From NCBI GenBank assembly GCA_018105865.1, contig CM030850.1, positions 15,923,467 through 15,987,466 on the forward strand: a DNA stretch of 64,000 bases. The letters are read 5' to 3'. The notes below the pieces were generated by a model, which worked only from the letters and a program-made list of their open reading frames with translations, searched no databases and was not told where the DNA came from. This DNA comes from Metaphire vulgaris (Eukaryota > Annelida > Clitellata > Crassiclitellata > Megascolecidae). Made by a program: the position numbers and the translations under genes. Of this stretch, positions 15,000-26,186 are shown one piece after another (position 1 is the first letter of the stretch; each line of letters begins with the position of its first letter).

Positions 15000-15860
15000 C
15001 CATCCCTACACTCCAGCCGCTCAATTGAAAGCCACTCGGATATCACATTTCAATGCATGATTTTTATAACCGAAGAATCACAGTTATAAGTTTTAACGCA
15101 ATGCATTGAATTAGTGTCGTGTTGTAAATATAGGCTTAGGCCTACTGCCATAATACAAGTATATAGGCCTACTGTATACTCGTGGCACTGTAGCCATGTT
15201 GCTGTATCTGGAGGGAAAATACTGCGCCTGATTTCATTCAAATAGACTGAAATATTTAATAATTTTGTGCGTTTTACCTATAATATGCCTCAGTGCAAAT
15301 GCATGTTTCTATGTAGCCTACAGTGGTGTGAAAAAGTCTTGCATAGGCTGCACGATTTCGCTATTTTTGACATTAGCGGATTAGCCTGATATTCTCGCCA
15401 AATCCCCTTACACGATGCTGGCTTTTTATATAGGCCCTACCGTTTTATTGGAAATTTAATTCTGCGCCTATTTTTGTGCTTTTTATTACGTGCGTGTGAA
15501 AATTTCGGTTTTAAAATGAGCAATTGACGTTCATGTGCGATTTGCCTAATTCCTCACATTGCAGTCGATGTTAGGCTACTGTAAGTTTGCGTTTTCACCT
15601 GTAGGCCTACTTGTTAATTTTATTTATTATTAATTCTTAATTTTTAATTAGCTCCTTATTCCTATGCGCTTAATCTTAAAATGAAGTAGCTATAGGCAAA
15701 GGTTGGGTCGTTCATGCCGGGTCATTTAATCAAAAAGGGTTGTACTAGTTAAGAAGGTACCTCTGTAGGACGGGAAGGATGGGAGAGTGCGGAGGAGGTG
15801 TGTACCTATTGCTCACTAATTAGTAGGCCTATCAAGTGCGTCACACCTGCTTTAATTATA
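15000..15860. other. Intergenic stretch rich in TAGGCCTA and dispersed repeats
   Basis: No gene is seen. TAGGCCTA occurs at 15137, 15164, 15602 and 15824. cagtggtgtgaaaaagtctt at about 15320 recurs at about 30881 and resembles a Tc1/mariner terminal repeat. The block gggagagtgcggagga at about 15780 recurs at about 32050. Confidence 0.5.
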
Positions 15861-15864
15861 TTAC

Positions 15865-16345
15865 TTCAGTCATCAAAACCTGTCTACCTTAGATCACTAT
15901 TAACCCCTCAGCCTCCTCGACCCACACGTTCGTCATCTCATCTCACTCTTTCACGCCGCTGAATCAGTCATCCCTGAAAATTTGCAACCGTGCCTTCTCA
16001 TACGCTGCACTTGAACTTTGGAACTCGATCCCAGCCTCCCTCCGCGCACTGAACACTTTCAAACAATAACATCTCAGTTACATCTGAGTCCCAGTTTCCC
16101 ATAATTCCTGCACTATCTCCTCAAGTCTTCAGGTCTAAGCTTAAATCCTTCCTTTTTCTTAAATCATTTCCTCCATAGCTGTAACAACCTAGCCTCACTG
16201 CCCTTCGGATGTTGTCTGTTGCCTGGCTGATCTCATACCTTTCCTATGGCTATTTTAAGAGAGGCTGAGTGCCTAAGAATAAGCAGCTACTGTTGTGCTG
16301 CCTCTCAGGGCGCTATATAAATCCACGAGATTTTTACCCTAACCC
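15865..16345 (+). mobile_element. 3' end of a CR1/L2-like LINE
   Basis: Broken frames give the end of a non-LTR reverse transcriptase (ALWNSIPASLRALNTFK, then LKSFLFLK). The 3' tail contains cataagaataagcagctact-type and gcgctatataaatccacgag segments. The same tail recurs at 37165-37697, 41765-43700 and 44170-44375, defining one LINE family. Confidence 0.75.
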
Positions 16346-16441
16346 AATCACTATGCCCTAACCTAACCCGACGCCTTCTGTCGGTCTACGAAAAATAAAG
16401 ACGCCAACCGCAGCCGCCGCCATCTTGCATTCCTGATTGCC

Positions 16442-16525
16442 ATGGAAACCGCAGAACTGAGAGGTAGCAAATTATTCGGAGGCGCTCTTCTAGCTCTTGA
16501 CGCCATTGACGGCCTGCGGAACTAG
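16442..16525 (+). CDS. Short ORF with promoter-like YY1 motif, possible gene-start relic
   Basis: ATG in good context (gccATGg) opens a 27-codon ORF: METAELRGSKLFGGALLALD, then AIDGLRN and TAG. A gccgccgccatcttg YY1-type motif lies about 20 bases upstream, as in many TATA-less promoters. The LFGGA…AID-LR pattern is faintly reminiscent of the N-terminus of Ran-binding Mog1 (RANGRF) proteins, but the match is too short to assign. It may be a truncated first exon or chance. Confidence 0.2.
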   Translation: METAELRGSKLFGGALLALDAIDGLRN

Positions 16526-16684
16526 GCGCTTGGGGAGAGGGCGAAAGTGAGGGCATACCCAACTAGAGCTTTTACGGTTTCACCTCGTGCAATTTCGGTT
16601 GGTTTCGGTTCGGTTTTAACCGAAAAACCGCGGTTTTGGTTCGGTTTTTTGAACATCACTAGAAGTCTAGAATGCACCCCTTTT

Positions 16685-17109
16685 GGCACTTGTGAAGAAG
16701 TCACATGCTAATGTTAATGATTTAACTTATTTTGATTTAAGTTCAAAGACACGTTCGGATACGTCAACAGTTAATTTTGCTAGACGTGTGGGCTTGTTGC
16801 GCAGACGAGTATGTTGTAGACGGTGTCGGAGACAGATGACATTTGATATCAATAGACATAACTGGAGATGTCATCGGTCAATATTGCTAAACAGCAGAGG
16901 TACTTACTCCTTACTTACTTACACTCACGTTTCTATGATGTTCAGGCACTTCCGGCTACAAAAAGATATGCACACAGTTGTTACAGAAAAATGCAATTTT
17001 TCACATTTCCCCTTGTGTGGGGGTTTTGTAATGTGGCGCATTTTGTTAGGTGTAGATTAAAGTACTATATAGTTGAATATTAAGTGCGTGTGACTTCTTC
17101 ACAAGTGCC
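16685..17109. mobile_element. 425-base MITE with perfect 21-base terminal inverted repeats
   Basis: The left end ggcacttgtgaagaagtcac and the right end gtgacttcttcacaagtgcc are exact inverted copies, with one further matching base inward. The interior is AT-rich and non-coding. No obvious target duplication. GGTTCGG-rich sequence flanks it on both sides (16588-16650, 17338-17370), suggesting insertion into an older element. Confidence 0.75.
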
Positions 17110-17926
17110 CAGATTTTAAGCGTTAAAACTAGAGCAAGCGTCGTTTTTGTGTCATGTTTGTGATGAGTCAGCATCACTGCCTATGAGAAAGTGATGTAAA
17201 TTTTATGTAGATTTACTTTTATGTAGCAATTTTTGGCAATTGCATTAACTAAAATCTAGAGAAGGTGACTTAAAGTCGCGCATAATCATGCATTGTATTT
17301 GCTATTCTCTACGAAAAATAACCATCCAAATTTGCACGGTCATAACCGCGGTTTCGGTTCGGTTAACCGTAGCAGCACTATATCCAACTGTCTGAAGGCT
17401 GATGTGGTGTATTAATTATTAGCTAGACTAGTGAGTAAAGGTGAAAACGTCAAGACTTCCCCCTATGGATATTATGCTTATGAAGGAACGACAAATCTCA
17501 AAAAAGTTTAGGGACGCTTTAGTCGAGCCCGGTCTATTGCCACTTGCCAGCACACACATTACTGTGTAATTAAATTCTTGAAAATGAAACAGCACAATGG
17601 CCGACTATTCATTACCATTGTTACACCCAACCATTCTCATGCATTTGTTGCAGAATTAAACTCTTCTAAGGCATTGAATGATATTTACGTATCAAAAACT
17701 TCATCTAAAATAAAACACCTCAAATTTATGATATGCCTACTGTACATCTCCACATCATCTCCCAACACAATGTCTGAATAGATTTCCATTTCGTTTAACT
17801 AGGATTTTGTAAAATAAATTTTGTCACAACTTAAACAGAGCATCAACTTTCAATGTCACATTCTAAGACAACTGTCAGTCAGATGGCGATTTCTATTCTT
17901 AATGAAATCGACAAAACTTCTGTCCA

Positions 17927-18947
17927 CTAGAGATTTTCTTCAAAAGCAGCTTCAAATTCCTCTTTTGAAATCTGAAATAAAAACAGAAAATCTATCAAAA
18001 TCTCTGTAGAAAATGCTCAATTTCATGCCAATAGTATCGATGCCCAATGACACAAAAGTTGGAAAATGCATACCGGTAAATATGAACTGTTAAAAAGCTC
18101 ATGAATGATCTGATTTTGTCTGATTGAGAAAGTATATGAAAATCTAAAATAATTCACATAATAAATAAATCGAAATATTTAAAAGATGCCAAGGCTCTGA
18201 TTTCACCTGAGAATTCAAAGACATTATGAATGTCTGAATCTGCCGATGAATCATTATAACCAATGTACTATCATTACTCACTTCAGTACAGCCAGTGGCG
18301 TAGCAAGGGGGGCAGAGGGGCGAAGCGTCCCAGTTGGCACTTGCTCTAGGGGCGACACTTTCAAGATTTCTTAGATTTTTTGTGCTTGTCAGAGACTTTT
18401 TTGGAGAGTTGATAACGTATTTTGGTTGTCAGAGACTTTTTGGAGAGTTGATAGGGCCCTAACGTTTTTTTGCTTGTCAGAGACTTTTTTGGAGAGTTGA
18501 TAACGTTTTTTTGCTTGTCAGAGACTTTTTTGGAGAGTTGATAACATTATTTTTGCTTGTCGGATATTTTTCGAAGAATTGAGGGCGGCACTTTCTTCTC
18601 ACCCCGGGCGACACTTTGCCTCTCTACGCCACTGAGTACAGCAGTTACATGACAATGACAGCAATAGTAACGCACAGCGATAATACCTTTCCTGCCTTTA
18701 GCTTCTTCATTAGTCTGATGTCTTTGGCTAAGTTATCGAGATCATCGACTGGATCCAACTCCTCTGATCTCTTTCGTTTTCTCTCACGTTTCTCCTCTTT
18801 CTTCATTTTCCTTCTCTCCTTCTGTTCTTTCTGTTTTGACCAAGCGGCTGCCTTTGGCTGAAGTTACAGTTTATAATAAGTAAACCAACACATGTCTCAC
18901 ACATGACAGCAAACACACCGGCGACCTGGCTTTTGACACCGCTGTTT

Positions 18948-19025
<78 letters not shown>

Positions 19026-20281
19026 GCTGTTATTTATAAATATCCAAATGGATTATCATCATCATTCAGAATATACATTTTATACACAAGCAATTAAAAC
19101 ATGCGAGAATAAAAAACATGTTTGAGAAGGTCATGGAGCACAATGACATGGGAGCAGCCTTCTCTAATTATTTATAGATACTTTAACTGACTGTGAAAAA
19201 TTTCTTAGGTCTAGATATACTACAAAGTAATCTTGAGTACTTCTGGTCAAAGCAAGTACACAGCTTCTGCCTCCCGCCAACAGATGCCAGGCCAAGTCGG
19301 CTAAATGTTGTATCAATTGACGACCGACAGCTGTCGGAAATTGAAGCTGCTTCTAAAGAGAGTCAGACTAGGATAATAACACCACTGGACCGTTATTACT
19401 TAGTAAATCATAGTGTTTGTCAGCAATAAGATAGTGCTAGTAATGATTTAACATAATGAACTATATATGAAAGAAATCATTTCAAGCAAAACATTCATGT
19501 GAAAACATGAAAACCTTATATTGTCTTTTCTTGGCTTGACTGCCAGCATTGGATTTCAGTTTTTCTTGTCTCTGCTTTTCTCTGACTTTGTCCCTTTTAC
19601 ATAACAGAAAAAGTCTAATACTGTACATCAGTTACACAGGACCACAAAACATCAGGACCACAAAACAAAACCAGATAAATAAAATGGCAAATTACACCAA
19701 TCAATATCAACAGGACTCACAAAACAATCAAGAAGCACTCACAGTCAATAAAAAAGCAAACTTCTACTGATCAAGAGCATAAGGAGCCGTAAGGAACAGC
19801 AACGGTCCATTCGAAGGAGAACAATGAAAATAGTGGACAGAAGAGCATCTGAACTTAAAGTTAAAACTGTCTAGTTCTTGAGTAAAACTCTTCAACATAG
19901 AATATAGGACACTTTAAAGGTACTCTTTCACCTGAAAGGAATCTGGTCATAGTCAATTGCAACCGGATGGAATTCTGTGAATACTTTTCCCTTAAGTTCG
20001 GGCATTTTTGGAAGGTGTAAAAGACCAAAGCCATTTGCCAGTTGATCCAGTTTCAGATCTAATCAACAATAAAGAGAAGTTCTCAAATTGAATCAAAATT
20101 CTCAAAACTGAGCTGACTGACATCCAGTGTTGCGCTTGTGAAGTAAAAGCAGTGGCGTAGCGTGACTTTTGGGGCCCGGGGGCATCTTTGTCACGGGGCC
20201 CCAAAGTTCCAAAGTTTCGGGCTGAGCAAAGCAAAAAAAAAAAAAAAAAAAAAAAAAATCAGCCTCCTTTTTACCCTGACG

Positions 20282-20326
<45 letters not shown>

Positions 20327-23300
20327 GTTCACTTCTATGTTTAGGGTTAAGCCTAACCTAACCCTAACCTAGGGTTAACCCTAACCTTCCTAGCTTAGAC
20401 CCCTCTTTGGGGCCCCCTCGCCCGGGGCCCGGGGCAGTCAACAAAGTGCCCCCACGTTACGCCACTGAGTAAAAGTAACGCGTTACAAACTTAAGTACAA
20501 TTCTGAGTACTTCATACTGTTTACACAACTTACCCAGTACTTTTTACTTGTAACGAAGTAAGTTTTTATTTAAATATTAGTACTTTTACTTCGTTACATT
20601 ATGCCTTTCACGTTTCGTTACAAGTAAAATTTGTCATCGCCAAATTTCGATACATTTACTGGAGTATCTGTTTAATTCTTCACAACTTCCCGTGTTTAGT
20701 CGTACAGGGTTGATAATGACCTACAAACGTACACGCATGACTGACAGATTGTTTGAAAACTTGATCTTTCTTAGACCTACATGCCATGTAGGTCTAAGAA
20801 AGATCAAGTTTTCAAACAATCTGTCAGTCATGCGTGTACGTTAGTACATGCAATCACAGAGCCGCAGTTAGAGCAGTCGGCGCCCGGGGCAAGGTATAAA
20901 TTCTGCGCCCCTAAATTCCGGTGATGGCATTTTTACTTATCAACATTATTTTCACGCCGGAGGAAAGTGGTATGAAAAATTAAGGACTTAGTGTGCAAAT
21001 TGCGCCTTCGAGGATGGCGCCCGGGACAGCTTGCCTCTGCCCCTAGCTACGGCTTTGTGAAACCAACATTTGTACTAATGCAGTTAATGGTGTAAATATG
21101 TACGTGTTGGCTGCTGAGGCTTCTGCATGTTGCTTAAAAGTAGTAATAAAAATGTGATTTAGCATGATAATGTGGAGTTGTTGATGATTCCGTCTGTCAC
21201 GGTACTTTTTACTTTTTACTTAAAAAGTAACTTTTTGAGGAGTACTTTTTTACTTTTACTTGAGTAACTATTTTTATAGGTACTTTTTACTTTTACTTAA
21301 GTAAAAAAATGACATAATACTTGTACTTTTACTTGAGTACTCAAACTCAGTACTTCATACAACACTGCTGACATCAATGCATTTGCCAGCTTCTCTAATC
21401 ATTACCTAAGAGCTCTGCATTTGAAAATGTCAACAGATGTTGATACAAAATCAAGTATTTCTACATAAATTCAAATCAATCACCTTTGATACGAAATATG
21501 AGATGACACTGATGTTTTGCATATGACTGCACAAAGGAAACAAAGGCCTGTAAACCCTTTTCATAGATAACTCTGCAACCAACAAATCAAAATCTCAACA
21601 AACATCAAACATACTGCAGCCAAATAACCAAGCACTACAGATTTTTATTCATCTGCCTATAGTTGTTAACTTAATTAAGCTAATGCAATACCAAAACTGA
21701 ATCTGGGCTGGAACTATTCTGCCTCAAGGATAAGAGAAAAATAATCAAAAAATGTTCTTATAAGCAGATAAGTGATTTAAAAGTTATCACCAAAATTTTA
21801 GTTGACAAAGGTAGGCAAATTTTTATGAATATCATACTCAAGGCCAATTTCCCCAACCAATGACTGGTTCTTAGACCAGAAACTAAATCACTTCACTTAT
21901 GTCGACCTTTTTGTTTTATTTACCAGCACAAGCTCTGAATGACCGAGAAGGAATCACTGTCCAGCAATAAGAACAGGTGAATCAGAGAAATGAAAACAAA
22001 GGACAGATCTTGAAAAGGAATCACCTGTCTTTCGAGGCCAACTGGCGAACGCGAGGTAAAATGTCAATAGCAGGTCGTTTTGCGTCAAATCTTTCTAAAT
22101 GTACCTGTCAGAATGACAATTTAAGCAATCAATTAAGCATAATACTGGTAAAGATTGTCATCATCATCATCATCATCTAACAGTCACCTGATTTCATTAT
22201 CTAAATACCAGTTATGCCAATATGTAAACATGATTGTTGGAACACCCACTGGTTGACATCCAGCCTGACATTCAATTTAGAAAAGGAAGTAGACCAATGC
22301 AGGCTCTTTCAATTATCATCAGAATTCACCTTTAAACTTCAAATGGTTACGATTATTCATACATTAATTTTCAATTGCACTAACATTCTGGTTTCTAGCA
22401 ATGAAGTGAACATAAGCAGTTTCATCGGGCAACAGAAACAAAAGTGCACTTCCTTTGTTTCCAATTCTTGCAGTTCGACCACAACGATGAACAAAATCAC
22501 TAAAAGTACAAATGGAAATACAAGATCCTTCCTAGAAACAACAGTCAACATTTCTTCTCTTCCAGGTTTTACTCTGATAACACAAAACACATGAAGGTAT
22601 AGTAAACAATATTATGATTTTACATAATCATTAAAGTTCTGAAACTGCAAGTGACTGGCTCTGATATGGTACTCAACTCATCTGACAATGCTCGTAATAT
22701 TTAGCATATCTGGCCATTATGAAATGGACATAAAGGATGGGTGCAGGCGCTTCAATGTGTAGAGACAACATGGAAATTGGAAATGCAACAATTTACAAGC
22801 TCAAACTCTTGAAGATTTGAACTGATTCAAAGTCAATAAATAAATGACAGGTGAAAATTTACATCAACAATTGAAATACCTGGCAGAACTTGGAGGGTCA
22901 TACTGAATGACCCAACTGACTTCAGGAATGTCAACTCCTCTCCCCATTACATTGGTACATGTGAGGATGCCACTGTAAAGAAAAGTCAATATTAGGCAAA
23001 AGGCTAATCCAATAATAAAACAAATGGCTGTTCTTCAGCAACTAAGCCTACTATATTCTGAAATATCTCATCTGTTTAGTCAGTTGCTCCAACGTGAATT
23101 GCAACATCTTCCATTAGCTCAGCAAATTCTAAAATGGAATGATCTTATATTGCTCTCCAATGAAAAACAGCAAAATAATCAAACCTTTGTAAGGAGTGAA
23201 ATTTTGCAAATACTTTGTTCCGATTTTCCTTCTTTCCATGAATAGACAAGACTGAAATGCCCTTTACGATTCTGTAACATCAATCAGCTGATATTATAAT

Positions 23301-24613
23301 ATTTCATTTAAGCAAATACATAACCAGTCATGTCAATATTCACCCCGAATACAATACAGTCACTCTGACAGCCATTTCTATTTAATCTTACAAGTCACGG
23401 AATTCAATACTTAAACCACCAAAATACCAGTGCTAAATCGTCTTTCATTCATTCCATGTATTATACCCAAAACAGGAACATGTAGTAAATATCTATTTCA
23501 GGAAAACTATCAACAACCTAACTCAAATGCTAATCACAACAAATAAAACAACAGACTTTTAAGAATATTTTAAATAAATGACTGACTAAAATTTCAAAAT
23601 GCGAAAATACCAAACACACTGACCATCGCACGTACATGAATAACACTGCATTCGTATGTAACTGCAATCACAAAATTTTATGCAGATGTATGCACCCTTA
23701 CCTTCAGTAAGACGAGACTACACTACAATTTGCTATAATCTAAAATAGATTTAAAGTAATAAAGCCAGTAAGAAAATATATCACTTTCCACACTTACTCT
23801 TGTAATAATTTTGAGAAGTAGTCAACACACGAACATGTGTTAAAGAAAATTAGGTGTTTCTCTGATCTATTCTTTTGCAGAAATTCAACAAGACAATTCA
23901 GTTTCTCATTTGACTCACAGACCTAAATAAAACATTTAAAAAGAACAAAAGTATAATTAAACTACAACATATCTTTCACAAACTAAAGCAACCAGTGCTA
24001 AGAAAACAGCAAAACCAGAACAACAGCTGCTCACCAAGTAGTAGTTCTTTAACGTTGCAGGCGTCCGTCGGTTGAATTCGGTGCCGTCAGTCGCTTTCTC
24101 TCTGACGGTCACTCTCACTGGATTTCGAAGTCCAGCTCTTATGAGGTCCTCCACTTGGCTCGTCTGGGTCGCTGAGAAAAGACCAGTTCGACGCTGTTTC
24201 GGCAAATAACTGAGAATTGTGTTTATGCTAAAAATGCAAAACCAGACAAACAACGAATAAGTTAAAAACCAGGCTAAACACATCACATGTATAGCAAAAC
24301 AGTTTATACATAACTTATACAAACATATGTGCAACAATTGACATATTGTAAAAAATGCAAATTTTTAAGCAGTTTAAAATATATAAAACTCTTCTGTGAG
24401 ATATTCCACCGCTATATTCTATAGAATGTCCCATATGAGTCATTCAGTGTCAATTCTACAAATGAGAGTGTCACAAAGTGAATATTATAGCAGTTTAGTT
24501 AAGGCATTTGTAATATTATTTGTGTATATTTAAGGCATTGGCATTGTTTAGTTGTGTATATGTATAGGCCAGTGTATAGACTAAGTGGTGTTGAGAGATG
24601 CATTTGGGTGCAT

Positions 24614-24693
<80 letters not shown>

Positions 24694-26149
24694 GCAAGAG
24701 GGATAAGAGTGCGCACAGACGAAAGACAGAGAGAGCTGGATACAGACAGGTGAAACGTATCTGGGGGAAGTCAAGTTTGGGGTCAGTCGTGTCAGACTCA
24801 GTGAAGAGAGAAGTTCGTGGTGGTGAATGGAGAATGAAAGAATAGTCTAGATATACGAGAAGAAATATTAGATATATAGATGTAACTACAGTAGATGCTT
24901 GATAATTGCAAAAGATAATTGTCGTTGCGAGAGAATGTCGAAGCAAAGCTTAAGACATTTATTTTCTGTTGGAACATTCAAATGAAGTTTTCTGTTGAGA
25001 TGAACTATTCATTCAAGGTTTATTTTGTTTGGTCGTGAAAGAATAAGATGTGGAAATTCAGTTGTTGTGTGTGTTGAGAAATTATTCCGGGCGGCCAGCT
25101 ATCATGATACAACATTACAAAAGCTAATGGAGTTTAGTTGATGAATTTATGTTGAAGAAGTAAAGAACCCACACATTGTTCTCCTTATGGTCTCAGTTGG
25201 AGTTAGTGAGTAAAACTTATTTGGAGAGCTTTGTGGCAGAGAGCAGGCTAAAATTTTGCAACTTTCAGATGGATGTTTGGGAAACACTTATGGTAAATTT
25301 CATAATTTTTTGAGATGGTCAACCTGGAACTTCCCGAGAAATTTGTTGAATTGACACAGAATGACTCATATGTCATAAACATGAGTACTGCTACATTATT
25401 TTCAACATGATACAAAAAAGAACAATCAAATAACCTTGTTTCAAAACCTAATTCCAGGAGCCGATCAGCCTCATCCAACACCAAAACTTCCTGCAAAAAC
25501 AAAAATATTCCTCCCTCAGAACAAAGCTAAAAACTTGTTGGTTAAATTCAAGACAGAGAAATAATTATCAAACAATGAATTCTATGATCAACAAATGGCT
25601 TTGCACTTAACCTTAATACCAACAGAAAGTCTTACATAGGAGACTAATAAGATGAAAATTACTTAAATGACATCATTAATCTGAAAATGTATATTTGGTT
25701 GTCTTACAAGTGCTTTGACATAAGCAGTCATGTTAAAATCTGAAGACGAACGCTGAAAAATATCCACCAAGCGTCCCGGGGTGGCCGTGATAATGTGCGC
25801 CCTGAGTGAAAACAAGACACAAACATTACATTACAAATCAAGCTTGAATACCGCAGAGAAATGAGGATAAACTATTTCAGCCATAGTTTAAGACATAAAA
25901 ACTAAACAATTTGTCACAAAAGAAACAATCACTCTGCAATTACCCTCTGGCCATGAACTCTTCAATGTCAATAACGGGATTTTTTCCTCCAATTAGCAAC
26001 ATGTGAGTAAAGTGAGGCAGCCGCTTAACAAAATGAGAAATGACGTCATCGATCTGAATTCCCAATTCACGCGTAGGAGTTATGATTAGCGCACCAACCT
26101 CAAATAAGCAAATCCAACAAAAACACCAATGAAAATTCTTCACTCAATC

Positions 26150-26186
<37 letters not shown>

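Larger units (their letters stand above)
20125..21367. mobile_element. hAT-like element (CAGTGTTG ends) in DDX55 intron 12, host to other insertions
   Basis: The left end cagtgttgcgcttgtg and the right end cttcatacaacactg are flanked by identical ctgacatc 8-mers. The interior near both ends consists of AGTAAAAGTAACGCGTTAC-like and tacttttacttaagtaa-like runs, typical of a widespread hAT MITE type. It has received the MITE at 20150-20467, a palindrome (20726-20842) and a family-F element (20857-21057). Confidence 0.85.

Noticed and set aside
20102..20344. Poly-Lys and poly-Phe reading frames
   Set aside because: They are the two poly(A) runs inside a MITE.
20340..20400. Interstitial telomere or chromosome-fusion scar
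   Set aside because: The TTAGGG-like units occur at the same position in a second MITE copy, so they belong to the transposon.
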